Positions 7,419 to 16,119 of a stretch of DNA of 64,000 nucleotides are shown here, piece after piece. Within the stretch, counting starts at the first letter, position 1, and each line of letters opens with the position of its first letter. The position numbers and the translations under genes were made by a program. Below the pieces are notes generated by a model. It ran no database searches. It saw nothing but the letters and a program-made list of their open reading frames with translations, and had not been told where the DNA came from. The DNA comes from Streptomonospora mangrovi. Lineage in GTDB: Bacteria; Actinomycetota; Actinomycetes; Streptosporangiales; Streptosporangiaceae. The stretch is from positions 62,001 to 126,000 of the forward strand of contig NZ_JAJAQC010000018.1 in assembly GCF_027604915.1 (NCBI RefSeq). The letters are read 5' to 3'.

Positions 7419-10365
7419 GGGCCGCTCCGGGCAGGTGGCGCAGGGACAGGGTGAGGCTGCGCGCCAGCGCGAGCAGGCGGTGCTCGTCGTCCCGGTCGGG
7501 CCCGTGCACACGGTTGTGGTGCATGTGCCACAGCGAGGGCAGCACCGCCAGGGGGTCCTGGCAGTGGCGCCGGTAGGCGGCCAGTGCTTCGTCCCGGGCC
7601 TGCCACGCCCGGTCGACGTGCGGCGCCGTTTCTGCCTGGGTGAGCAGTGCGCGAGCGCGGGCCAAGGCGGGGCGGTCGACCGGCTCGGAGGAGCGGGGCA
7701 GACGGGTCAGCAGCCAGTCAGACGCAGCTCCCATGGCCGCGGAGACGCGGAGCAGGGACAGCGCCGCCAGCGCCCGAAGACGGTCCGCGTCCTGCCCGCA
7801 CGCCTGAATCTGCGCCAGTGCGGCGCGGCTGTCCGCGACGAAGACGTCCTCGGCGGCCCTCATGGCGGTCCCGCGGCCGTACCTGTCCCGCTCCGGGCGG
7901 TAGGGCTCGAGTCGCCAAGTGTGGATCAGTTCCGCCTCGCCGAGGGTTCGGGCCCACTCCCCCACGGCCGCCTGTACGGCGTCCGGCTCGGCCGGTGCCC
8001 GTAGGCGCAACCGCAGGTGCGGACCGGAGTCGTCGCGGTAGCGCACGAACCAGGTCCGCACCGGCACTCCTCCGAGGAGGGCGTCAAGGCCGCTGAGTCC
8101 GGCCAGGACCCCGGTGAACAGGCAGGGGTCGGTGTAGAGGTGCGCGGAGACCCACGCGGACCTGTCGACGGCCGCGGCACTGCGCGCCCGTGAGGCGATC
8201 GGGGGATTTGGGCACGGCGTCGGCGGCCGCGTGGTGCCCAGGGGAAACACGAGTTCGTGGGCGTGGCCGCCACACCAGGAGAAGCCGTCCGGGTCGGGGG
8301 CCTCGGTGATGACGGCGCTGCCGTGCCGGTGCAGGTGGTCGGTGACCAGCACGCGCTGTGCGGGCTCCGCGAGGTCCAGCGGCAGCCCGCGTTCCCCCTC
8401 CAGCAGCAGCACGCGGCGGGGCAGGGGCAGGTGGGGCCGGCTGCGGGCCTGGGGCCATGTGTGCGGAGTGAGGCGCCACTGGGCGGGGGTGAGGATGCTG
8501 CGGCCGGTGCGCAGCCGCGGCAGGTAGGCGAAGCTCGCGGTGGTCGGCGGCCACGGTCGGTTGGTCGGGTAGAGGCCAGTGCGGCCCTGCGGCAGTTCGG
8601 CGGTGAAGCGGGCCATGGGGTGGGTGTAGCGGCGCGTGTCCAAGGCACTGGTGCAGAAGGGCTCCAGCACGGCTCCGGTGGGCGTGTGGACCAGGCGCAG
8701 GTGGTCGGGGTCGATGCGCACCGCCACCTCCCGGATGTCCATGACCTCGACGCCTGGCTGGTCGGGCGGGTAGGTGTCGATCACCAGTACGCGCGAGGCG
8801 ACGATGGGCGAGCGGGCGACGTGGGACGCGTCAGCGGCCATGGGTGGGGCCAGGACCTGCACGGGCACGGCGCCTGCGGTGAGGGTCGGCAGGTGGGTGT
8901 CCAGGCGTGGATTCACCATGCCCGGCAGATGGGCGAAGCGCCCGGTGAGGGCTCCCGCCCCGCGCGAGAGCCCGGTGATGAACAACTGGAACCGGCCCGC
9001 GTCGACATCGGCTGCGGAGGCGCTCAGCAGGTGGGCTCGCACCTCGGTGTGCGCGGGCACCCGATCGGGCTCCGCGCCGACGAGGTGGCGCCACGCCGGT
9101 GCCTCCAGGTCGAGGTCGACTTCGCCCTGCGCGGCGGCCTCGGCGGCGGCCGCCGCCAGGGCGCGCTCCCGGTCCCGGTCGGGGCGCGCGGCGGGGGCGG
9201 TCAGGCGCGAGCCGGGGAAGGACGCGGGCAGCCCCAGCCCGGCCGGTCCGGTCAGGCTGAGGAGGTCGACGAGCGCGTGCTGGCCGTAGGTGTCCAGGCA
9301 GCGCCGGTGGTAGTCGGCCCATGCTGTCTGGTCGGCGGTCTTTGGGGCAATGCGCGCCGCCACACCGGCGGCGCGGGCCGCCTCCTCGGCCACCTGGCGG
9401 TGGAGTTCGACCCGCACCGCCAGCCGGGTGTCGATCGCCACCGCCTGCCCGTCGCCGGCGCCCAACTCCCGGTTGACCCGGTGGCGGATGCGGATCCGCT
9501 CCTCGTGGCCGGTGCCGGATCGGTTGTGGTGCCGCAGCGCTTTCGCCGCCGGCTCCAGAGCGGGGGCGTGCTCGGCGAGGTGGGACAGCGGCCACGGGTG
9601 CCAGACGGGCGGCGGTGCCGCGCTGATGAGGATCCGGTGCGCGAGCAGGGTCGTGAGCAAGTCGGAGACGGCGGCCGCCCCGGCTCCGGGGAAGGCGCAG
9701 GTGAGCGCGGTGCGCAGTTCACCGATGGTCGTGGGCGCCCGGGCGAGGCCCAGGGCAAGGGAGACCGCCGGGGTGTGGCGCAGCGACACCGTGCCCGCCT
9801 TGCGGGGGTCATCGCGGTGCGGGGTGTGGGCCAGGACCAGCCGGTCGCCGTGGACGCGCACCGTCTGCGCGGCCACCACCCCGGTGGCGTGGCCGGCTTC
9901 GGCGCTCGCAGCGCCGGCGTGGGCGGCCAGCCAGCCGGGAGCGGGCTGGGCGAACTCCTGGTGGTGGTCCTGCCAGGTGACCTGTGTCGAGGAACCGATC
10001 GCGACGGGCGCGACTCCCGCGAACAGTCCGAACGGTGTCGGGCGGCCGGTGGCGCGAAGCAGGTAGCGGGTGAGCGCTGCGGCGGTGCGGCGCGCCTTGG
10101 CCTTCGTTGGAGGATCGGCACGGAACAGCGTGCGTGCCAGCGACGGGCTGGCGACCTCGATCGCCCTCACCAGAAGGTGATCCCGTTCGCAGACCTCGGC
10201 GGTCCACGCGCGCAACTCCGCCTCGGAAGCCCGTCCCACGTCGAGCCAGCGCCGCCCGGGGGCGTGGGCGCGGGTGGCGGCACGCAGCGACGCGCCCAGT
10301 CCGGTCAAGGGGGTGTACACCAGGGCTCCGTTCAGTCCGGTCGGGGGGCACGTGTGAGCGGGCAC
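7405..10365 (-). CDS. lanB: Full-length class I lanthipeptide dehydratase LanB
   Basis: 986 residues from a GTG start. The N-terminal part (about 1-680) is the glutamylation domain typical of Lant_dehydr_N, including YLLRATGRPTPFGLFAGVA near residue 100, and the C-terminal part (about 710-986) is the glutamate-elimination domain (SpaB_C / thiopeptide-type) with WVSAHLYTDPCLF, WFVRYRDDSGPHLRLRL and HMHHNRV. The family uses glutamyl-tRNA to activate Ser/Thr and eliminates glutamate to give Dha/Dhb. Both halves are fused, as in lanthipeptide rather than thiopeptide pathways. The gene follows the precursor by 30 bases and overlaps lanC. Confidence 0.9.
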   Translation of the reverse strand: MPAHTCPPTGLNGALVYTPLTGLGASLRAATRAHAPGRRWLDVGRASEAELRAWTAEVCERDHLLVRAIEVASPSLARTLFRADPPTKAKARRTAAALTRYLLRATGRPTPFGLFAGVAPVAIGSSTQVTWQDHHQEFAQPAPGWLAAHAGAASAEAGHATGVVAAQTVRVHGDRLVLAHTPHRDDPRKAGTVSLRHTPAVSLALGLARAPTTIGELRTALTCAFPGAGAAAVSDLLTTLLAHRILISAAPPPVWHPWPLSHLAEHAPALEPAAKALRHHNRSGTGHEERIRIRHRVNRELGAGDGQAVAIDTRLAVRVELHRQVAEEAARAAGVAARIAPKTADQTAWADYHRRCLDTYGQHALVDLLSLTGPAGLGLPASFPGSRLTAPAARPDRDRERALAAAAAEAAAQGEVDLDLEAPAWRHLVGAEPDRVPAHTEVRAHLLSASAADVDAGRFQLFITGLSRGAGALTGRFAHLPGMVNPRLDTHLPTLTAGAVPVQVLAPPMAADASHVARSPIVASRVLVIDTYPPDQPGVEVMDIREVAVRIDPDHLRLVHTPTGAVLEPFCTSALDTRRYTHPMARFTAELPQGRTGLYPTNRPWPPTTASFAYLPRLRTGRSILTPAQWRLTPHTWPQARSRPHLPLPRRVLLLEGERGLPLDLAEPAQRVLVTDHLHRHGSAVITEAPDPDGFSWCGGHAHELVFPLGTTRPPTPCPNPPIASRARSAAAVDRSAWVSAHLYTDPCLFTGVLAGLSGLDALLGGVPVRTWFVRYRDDSGPHLRLRLRAPAEPDAVQAAVGEWARTLGEAELIHTWRLEPYRPERDRYGRGTAMRAAEDVFVADSRAALAQIQACGQDADRLRALAALSLLRVSAAMGAASDWLLTRLPRSSEPVDRPALARARALLTQAETAPHVDRAWQARDEALAAYRRHCQDPLAVLPSLWHMHHNRVHGPDRDDEHRLLALARSLTLSLRHLPGAAHAPR

Positions 10366-10395
10366 CGTGCTCGGCGCCCGCTCACACGGCTCAGG

Positions 10396-10605
10396 TCATC
10401 CGCCGCCGCCGCTGTTGGTGCAGCTCTGCGTGCAGGCGCTCTGGCAGGTGGAGCCGCATCCGTCGTTGGTCATCGACCACAGCGGCTCATCGACAACGGG
10501 GACCTCGACCCGCAGGTCCAGATCGAAGGCGTCGTCGCCGAGCGTGCGGTCGCGGCTGAGGGCCACGAGGCCGTCGGCGGTGGGTGCCGCGGTGAGGGTG
10601 CTCAA
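10396..10605 (-). CDS. lanA: FxLD-family lanthipeptide precursor
   Basis: 69 residues. The leader carries FDLD at residues 27-30, the signature of the FxLD family, and the core after about residue 42 has four Cys at 50, 54, 58 and 62 with a regular three-residue spacing and many Ser/Thr (44, 46, 52, 53, 56, 59, 61, 63, 65). The C-terminus is GGGG. An Asn-Asp-Gly at 47-49 is a natural target for Asp methylation and isoaspartate formation by the neighbouring methyltransferase. The start is TTG with AAGGAG 5 bases upstream, and it overlaps the stop codon of the methyltransferase (TTGA). No maturation protease gene is nearby. Confidence 0.85.
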   Translation of the reverse strand: MSTLTAAPTADGLVALSRDRTLGDDAFDLDLRVEVPVVDEPLWSMTNDGCGSTCQSACTQSCTNSGGGG

Positions 10606-11879
10606 TGTCGCTCCTTTTCTCCGAGGGTGTCGGTCCAGTTCAGGACCGTGTGGGTGTGCCGCTTGGTCAGGACCCGCCCGCTCGGCAGTGCCTCGCGCGG
10701 CGTGGAGGCGGGCAGGATGTCGATCTTTGGCCGACGGCCCCGGTGGTGGCGGCCCCAGTCGCTGATCAGCTCAACCATGGCGTGAGCGACGTGGCGGGCC
10801 CGCGGACCGTGGCCCACCGCGCCGAACTCGTAGGCGTCCTCCGTGCCGTCGCTGCCGCGGATGCAGCGGTAGGCGAAGCTGGTCCCGTCGTCGCTGATCA
10901 CCGCAGGGGTTCCGGACAGTACGACCGGGCGCAGGATCCCCGCCTCGACCGCGCCGCGCTGGGCGGTCAGCAGTGCCCATCCGTCGGCCGCGCACGCCAT
11001 GTACAGGTCCTGGCTGTCGGTGGGTTCCATGCCGCCGACGCACGTTGAGGACCAGAGGACCACCGGATCCTGGGCCAGTGCCGCGCGCAGCGCCCCGACG
11101 TCCACCGACGGGCCGTCTTCCAGTCGCAGCCCGACCTGCCTGCCCTCGGCCTCGTGCAGCAGCGGCATGGGTTCCCAGTGCTCTCCGGCGCCTTGCATGC
11201 GCACGAAGCCGCAGACATCGACCGCGACGCACCGCCACCGCCCCGCGCCGGCACCGCGCTCCAAGGTCAGGCAGCGGGTGAGGCCGCGCACCCGCATCGG
11301 CACCACCACACGGCCGCCCGGCGCCACCTGCGCGTCCCAGGCCGGAGGGAAGTCCCAGGCCCCCGCGGTGGCGATGACCCGGTCGTAGGGCGCCCGGTCG
11401 GGGTAGCCGTGCTCGCCGTCGGCCACAGCCAGGTGAATCCCTTCCAGACCGGCCTCCTTCAGGCACCGCGTGGCACGGTCGACGACCTCGGGGTCGATGT
11501 CGATCGAGGTGACTTGCCCCCGCTCTCCCACCAGGTGCCGGATCAGGGCCGCGTTGTAGCCGCCGGAACCGATCTCGAGAACGCGGTGGCCCGGCCGCAG
11601 GTCGGCGCGTTGCAGCATGGTGGCGATGATGCTCGGCGCCGAAACGGAGCTGAGCGCCACGTCGGTCTCGGGATCGCGCTTGGTAACCACGGCCTGGTGC
11701 TGGTCGTAGACCTCGGTCAGCGGGAGACCGGGCAGGAACGCGTCGCGGGGCACGGAGCGGAGCGCGCTTTCGACGCGCGGTGACGGCAGCTCCATGCCCA
11801 GGCCCACCCGTTCGCGGATCAGGTCCTCGACCATGCTCTGGCGCGCCTGTTCGGGGGTGATCGGGGTGTGAGAGGGCAC
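10602..11879 (-). CDS. FxLD-system O-methyltransferase (PCMT-like)
   Basis: 425 residues from GTG 11879, chosen because GGAG precedes it; the frame is open to 11960. The N-terminal 220 residues form a protein-L-isoaspartate-methyltransferase-like SAM domain: VLEIGSGGYNAALIRHLVG (motif I), VTSIDIDPEVV (motif II), YDRVIATAGAWDFP and GGRVVVPM. The C-terminal half is the extension seen in lanthipeptide-associated enzymes. Relatives methylate an Asp of the lanthipeptide, which then collapses to succinimide and isoaspartate. Being upstream of and overlapping the precursor gene is a tight genetic link; the precursor contains an Asn-Asp-Gly site. Confidence 0.85.
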   Translation of the reverse strand: MPSHTPITPEQARQSMVEDLIRERVGLGMELPSPRVESALRSVPRDAFLPGLPLTEVYDQHQAVVTKRDPETDVALSSVSAPSIIATMLQRADLRPGHRVLEIGSGGYNAALIRHLVGERGQVTSIDIDPEVVDRATRCLKEAGLEGIHLAVADGEHGYPDRAPYDRVIATAGAWDFPPAWDAQVAPGGRVVVPMRVRGLTRCLTLERGAGAGRWRCVAVDVCGFVRMQGAGEHWEPMPLLHEAEGRQVGLRLEDGPSVDVGALRAALAQDPVVLWSSTCVGGMEPTDSQDLYMACAADGWALLTAQRGAVEAGILRPVVLSGTPAVISDDGTSFAYRCIRGSDGTEDAYEFGAVGHGPRARHVAHAMVELISDWGRHHRGRRPKIDILPASTPREALPSGRVLTKRHTHTVLNWTDTLGEKERH

Positions 11880-12188
11880 GGAGGCTCCAAGCTCTGCTAG
11901 TCGCTGTCGTCGGACATGCCGAGCGTGCGGCGGGTGCGGGACGCCCGACGGCGGCGTCAACTCCCCCGGCGAACGGCTGCGCGGATCGGCTGCGAAGGGC
12001 TCGCGCCGACCGCGCGCCGACGGTTCCTCGGCCCTTCCACCGTGCCGCCGCCTCTGCCGTCACGGTAGTGAGAATTCGCTGCACCCTCCCGCCCATCAGG
12101 AGCGTGCGAACGGCGTGAACCGCTCGCGCCGGCACCGCACCGGTGTTAGCGTCACCCCACACTCCGGGTAGCGAGAGAGGCCGTTCGC

Positions 12189-12716
12189 ATGGGAAGCGCC
12201 CACCCCGTGGAATGCGCACGTCGAATCCGCGCCGAAGAACTGGGCGACGCTCACCCGCAGGTGAGCGAACTGCACCGCATTGCCGAGGTGATCGCTGACC
12301 ATTGCGGACACACCAAGGTCAAATCCCATCGGCTCGCCTGGAAATGGACGGTCCAGCAGGCTGTCGAAGCAGCCCGCCGGCTTGCCGAGCAACACCCCGA
12401 TCGCTACCGCGGCGCCGCCGTCGCGGAACGCTCATGGAAGAGCTGGGAAGCCGGCGAACGTCCGAATGCGACATATCAGGACCTGCTCTGCCGCCTCTTC
12501 CATACCGGCCCGGTGGCCCTCGGCTTCGCCGTCGACTATGCGCCCAGGCCACGGCGTGGAGAAGAACCGCTCCCCCTCGTAGCCGCACCTCGGCACCGGT
12601 CCGCCGGGTCGATGGTTTTCCCGGGGCGCGCGTGCGGCAACTTTGTGGCATCTCCGCCCCCGGCAACGGCCACCGACGAAGTCCGGGATACGGTTCGCGT
12701 GGGGAAGGAGAACCGT
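12189..12716 (+). pseudogene. Truncated N-terminus of an XRE-family regulator
   Basis: The frame encodes the N-terminal HTH module of a Cro/C1-type actinobacterial regulator: WTVQQAVEAARRLAEQHPDR, then SWKSWEAGERPN and YQDLLCRLFHTGPVALGF. After residue 130 the sequence turns into unrelated Pro/Arg-rich text and joins, in frame and without a stop, the strong start of the next regulator at 12717. I interpret it as a 5' fragment of a paralogous regulator that lost its TPR part; the alternative is a single 615-residue protein with two HTH domains. It faces away from the lanthipeptide operon across a promoter region. Confidence 0.45.
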
Positions 12717-14036
12717 ATGGGTACGTCTGCCCGATCCGCGCTACGTCGGCGCCGGGAAGAACTCGGCCTGTCCCAAGAGGCCGCCGCCCACGCGGCGAGA
12801 GTGGATAGGTCGACGTGGCACCGGTGGGAGACAGGAAAGGCGACTCCCATACCCCAGCAGCGCAAACGCATGGCAGCGGTGCTTGACGTCTCCCTCTCTG
12901 AGCTGGCGGCGCTTTTGAGGCTCGACTCCGCGAGCGGAGACGACAGGCAGGTCACCATATCGGCGGTGGAGCATTCGCGCAGATCGCCCTTGCCTGCGGT
13001 CTCGCTGAAGGAAGAGGTGGAACGGGCAGTGCAGGATCGACGACGGTTCCTCGCCCTCACGGGAACGGTGTTGGCCGCATCGATCACCGGTGCCGGCTCC
13101 TACAGCTTCACGTCCCAGACCTTCTCCCCCGCCGCGGCCCCAGGAGTCGGCGTGCTCGCCTGGCTGGAAGAAGAAGTGCCGCGCCTCCGCCGGATGGACG
13201 ACCAGGTCGCCGGAGAGGCCCTGCGCCAAGTGGTACTGGGCGAATTGAGGATCGCCGTCGACCTTCTGGGGGAGTCGCGGGGTGAGGAGTACGAGCGCCG
13301 CACTCTCACCGTGGTCTCCCACCTGGCTCAACTCGGCGGCTGGATCAGCTTTGACGAGGGGTGGAACGCTGCAGCGCAAAGCCTCTTCACCACAAGCCTG
13401 AAGGCGGCGCACTGGGCGAACGACACCGGACTGGTGTGCAACGCGTTGGCTGCCATGGCCTTCCAGTCGGCCTTGACCGGGCATCCGGCCGATGGAGCCC
13501 AGCTCGCGGAGGCCGGAGCGCAGCAGGCGGCTCACCAGCCGCCGCGCATTCGCGCGCTGCTCGCCTCTCGCAAGGCGCGGGCGTACGCGTTGAGCGGTGA
13601 CAGGGCGAACTGCGAACGGTCGTTGAACGAAGCCGAGGATCACTTTCAGCGGAGTGACAGCGACGACTCAACTCCGGAGTGGATCTACTACCTGGACGAA
13701 AGCGAACTCCACGCTCAGGCCGGAGCGTGCTGGCTCGATCTGGGCCGGCCGCGCCGCGCGCTCGACGCGTTGGAGAGCGCCCTGCACCACCAGGATCCCG
13801 CCTACGTGCGGGACGGGGCCATCTACCGCATACGCACTGCCAGGGCACACATCGGGCTCGGCGACCTCGACCACGGGTCCGCAGCACTGGCCGAGGCCGC
13901 CGCTCTGGCCCGGCGGGCGCGGGCCACGCGGCCGCTCGCGGACCTCGAGGACGTCCGGGTGGGCTTGAACACCAAGGACCCCGGCGTGCGGGCACTGAAC
14001 GAGCAAATCCGGGCGATTACGGACAGTGAGCAGTAG
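12717..14036 (+). CDS. XRE-family regulator with TPR-like C-terminus
   Basis: 439 residues from ATG 12717, which has a strong GGGGAAGGAG site 6 bases upstream. Residues 5-60 form the HTH (RREELGLSQEAAAHAARVDRS then WHRWETGKATP). A hydrophobic stretch around residues 105-120 (FLALTGTVLAASITGAGSY) may be a membrane or buried helix. The rest is an all-helical TPR-like array, as in peptide-sensing or antibiotic-pathway regulators of actinomycetes. Its position opposite the lanthipeptide operon suggests it controls that operon; this is inference. It is followed immediately by the SDR gene. Confidence 0.75.
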   Translation: MGTSARSALRRRREELGLSQEAAAHAARVDRSTWHRWETGKATPIPQQRKRMAAVLDVSLSELAALLRLDSASGDDRQVTISAVEHSRRSPLPAVSLKEEVERAVQDRRRFLALTGTVLAASITGAGSYSFTSQTFSPAAAPGVGVLAWLEEEVPRLRRMDDQVAGEALRQVVLGELRIAVDLLGESRGEEYERRTLTVVSHLAQLGGWISFDEGWNAAAQSLFTTSLKAAHWANDTGLVCNALAAMAFQSALTGHPADGAQLAEAGAQQAAHQPPRIRALLASRKARAYALSGDRANCERSLNEAEDHFQRSDSDDSTPEWIYYLDESELHAQAGACWLDLGRPRRALDALESALHHQDPAYVRDGAIYRIRTARAHIGLGDLDHGSAALAEAAALARRARATRPLADLEDVRVGLNTKDPGVRALNEQIRAITDSEQ

Positions 14037-14741
14037 ATGAGTGAACACCGCGTTGCCCTGGTCACGGGAGCCAACCGAGGAATAGGGCTGGAGATAGTCC
14101 GCCAGCTCGCCGAGAAGGGGATCGCCGCCGTCCTTGGATCGCGCTCCGAGGACGCCGGGATGGAACAGGCACGAAAGCTCAGCGAGAAAGGGCTGCCCAC
14201 ATCCGGGGTGCAACTCGACGTCACAGACACTTCATCGGTCGAGTCCGCGGTAGACCGCGTGCTCGCCCAGCACGGCCGGATCGATGTCCTCGTGAACAAC
14301 GCGGGAATAACGGACGGCGACACCCACCCGAGCGACCTCGACTTGGCAACGGCCCAGGAAGTGATCGACACAAATTTAATGGGCGCCTGGCGGTGCACTC
14401 AAAAGGTGCTCCCGACCATGAGATCCACCCATTACGGCCGCATCGTGAACGTCACCAGCAGTCTTGGCTCGCTCGCAGAAATGGACAGCGACTCTGAGCC
14501 TGCATACCGAATCTCAAAGGCGGCGCTGCACGCACTTACCCGCGTCCTTGCAGCGGAACTCGCGGGCACAGGGATCCTGGTGAACGCCGCCTCTCCGGGC
14601 TGGACAAGAACAGCGATGGGCGGACCGCGCGCCCCGCGGGACGTTCGCACCGCTGCCGAAACTCCGGTGTGGCTTGCCACACTACCGGACGGCGGCCCGA
14701 CCGGCGGCTTCTACTACGATCGAGAACCGCATCCCTGGTAG
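14037..14741 (+). CDS. Short-chain dehydrogenase/reductase
   Basis: 234 residues of the classical SDR family. Visible are TGANRGIGLE (dinucleotide loop), NNAG after VLVN, a Ser around VTSSLG and the catalytic YRISK (Tyr-x-x-x-Lys), then SPGWTRT. Overall closest in look to carbonyl-reductase-type SDRs using NADP(H); the substrate is unknown. The ATG follows the TAG stop of the regulator directly, so the two are probably one transcript. A terminator hairpin follows at 14808. Confidence 0.85.
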   Translation: MSEHRVALVTGANRGIGLEIVRQLAEKGIAAVLGSRSEDAGMEQARKLSEKGLPTSGVQLDVTDTSSVESAVDRVLAQHGRIDVLVNNAGITDGDTHPSDLDLATAQEVIDTNLMGAWRCTQKVLPTMRSTHYGRIVNVTSSLGSLAEMDSDSEPAYRISKAALHALTRVLAAELAGTGILVNAASPGWTRTAMGGPRAPRDVRTAAETPVWLATLPDGGPTGGFYYDREPHPW

Positions 14742-14807
14742 AGCTAAACCGCGTTTCAAAATTCCCCCCTTCTCCGGGGCATAAAAGCCGTTGATATTCG
14801 CCCACCC

Positions 14808-14840
14808 GGGCCCCACTCGGACTCCGAGGGGGCCCTTCTT
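14808..14840 (+). terminator. Rho-independent terminator after the SDR gene
   Basis: GGGCCCC-A-CTCGG, a three-base loop ACT, then CCGAG-GGGGCCC form a near-perfect stem with one bulged A, followed by TTCTTTGTG. It ends the regulator-SDR transcript. Confidence 0.75.
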
Positions 14841-15215
14841 TGTGCCCCCAACACAGTTGCATCATCCATGCCACTTCTTTGCAGCTATCATGCCCTGGCC
14901 TCCCGGAACTGCGATCTCCTTAAATGAATAGAGAAGCAGTTGGCCGATTGAGGCAGCATCGAACCGGCTGCTGCGCGAGCGTACCGCCCAGTGCAGGAGA
15001 CCATCATGCCGTCGCCCCCGACCACGCCGAAGTGCGAGGGCAGAACCAAAAACGCGCCAGCGAATTGTTCTTGGCTCCTGCGGCGGTTCGCCAAAGACTC
15101 CCCGGGCATCGACCGCGCCCGCACCCTGATCCGAGCAGAAAGCACACGCCATGATTCCCATTCGACTTCGTCGGGCCGCTGTGCGGCCCGTGCTGGAGCT
15201 GGGGCGGTGGTGGCG
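14841..15215. other. Region upstream of the DUF742 gene, no firm gene
   Basis: GC content is mixed and no frame shows a known domain. Two short plus-strand frames end in overlapping TGA/ATGA junctions (a frame ending at 15154, and a 22-codon frame from 15151 ending at the ATGA of the DUF742 gene), which could be a coupled leader, but I cannot show that they are translated. The region may contain the promoter of the following operon. Confidence 0.3.
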
Positions 15216-15560
15216 ATGACCGCCCATGCCAGGCGCCTGCCCGTGCGCTTCCCCGGCTTCCACATGCCTCGCAACCTCGGCCAGTCGCGGTGCCGGAGGT
15301 TCTTCCTCGGCGACGAGACGGTAGTCCGGGCAGCACCCCAGGCGCTGCCTCGCCGGGACGGGTCGGTGGAAGCCCGCGTGGTCGACGCCTGCACGGCGCC
15401 GATCACGGTGTTCGAGCTGGCGGCTGCCACCGGCCTCCCGCGCGGGGTGGTGAAGGTCGTGGTGACCGAGCTGGCCGAGCGCGGGGTGCTGGAGACCAGC
15501 GCCGTGCGTCCCGACACCGCGACGCTGAGGAGGGTGATCGATGCGCTCGTCCGCCTCTGA
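15216..15560 (+). CDS. DUF742 (conservon CvnC-type) protein
   Basis: 114 residues. The C-terminal 60 have the DUF742 winged-helix look: VVDACTAPITVFELAAATG, LPRGVVKVVVTELAERGVL and LRRVIDALVRL. DUF742 proteins normally sit between a sensor kinase plus roadblock protein and a Ras-like GTPase in conservons. Here the N-terminal 50 residues are basic and do not match the family. Start ATG 15216 is preceded by GGAG and a G-rich stretch. The 3' end overlaps the GTPase gene by 20 bases. Confidence 0.7.
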   Translation: MTAHARRLPVRFPGFHMPRNLGQSRCRRFFLGDETVVRAAPQALPRRDGSVEARVVDACTAPITVFELAAATGLPRGVVKVVVTELAERGVLETSAVRPDTATLRRVIDALVRL

Positions 15561-16119
15561 GCTGGCCGGTGCGGTGAAGCTCGTGGTCGCGGGCAGCCCT
15601 GGCGCCGGGAAAACCAGCCTGATCCGGTCCGTCTCCGACATCGATCCGGTGCGCACCGAGGAGAAGGTGTCCCTGCTGCCCCATGACGGCCCCTCGTCCG
15701 GCTCCGAGACGACCACGGTCGCCTTGGACTACGGCCGCCTGCAGCTCAACACCGACCTCCTCTTGGCGGTGTTCGGCCTGCCCGGCGCCGCGCGGTTCAG
15801 GTTCCTGTGGGAAGACCTGGCGCGCGGGGCCGTGGGCGCCGCCGTGCTGGCCTGCCCCGCCGCTCTGGCCGACGCGGCTCCCGCTGTCTCCTTCCTGGAG
15901 GAGCGCGGCCTGCCGTTCGTGGTGGTGGTCAACGACGACGGCCGCGAACTGCCCACCGCCGACACGGTGCGCGGCGACCTCGCCCTGGACGCGGGTGTGC
16001 CCGTGGTCCTGGGCGACGTCCGCCGACCGCCCGTCGGCTTCGCCGTGGTGCGCGACGTGGTGCGCACCGCGCTGCGCCACCACTCCCAGGCGCCGGCCCT
16101 GGCCGGAGGTGGCCGGTGA
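15541..16119 (+). CDS. Conservon-type GTP-binding protein (CvnD-like)
   Basis: 192 residues of the small GTPase family found in conservons. Walker A is AGSPGAGKTSLI at residues 17-28, the TTTVALDYGRL switch region and the VFGLPGAARFRFLW segment (equivalent to the DxxG region, with Pro-Gly kept) are visible, and PFVVVVNDD corresponds to the NKxD region, degenerate in this subfamily. Such proteins are MglA-like signalling GTPases acting at the membrane with a roadblock partner. The kinase (CvnA) and roadblock (CvnB) genes are absent here. It overlaps the monooxygenase gene in GTGA. Confidence 0.8.
   Translation: MRSSASELAGAVKLVVAGSPGAGKTSLIRSVSDIDPVRTEEKVSLLPHDGPSSGSETTTVALDYGRLQLNTDLLLAVFGLPGAARFRFLWEDLARGAVGAAVLACPAALADAAPAVSFLEERGLPFVVVVNDDGRELPTADTVRGDLALDAGVPVVLGDVRRPPVGFAVVRDVVRTALRHHSQAPALAGGGR

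Noticed and set aside
8257..10785. 842-codon plus-strand frame
   Set aside because: It is the antisense shadow of lanB; no domain, and lanB has full homology on the other strand.
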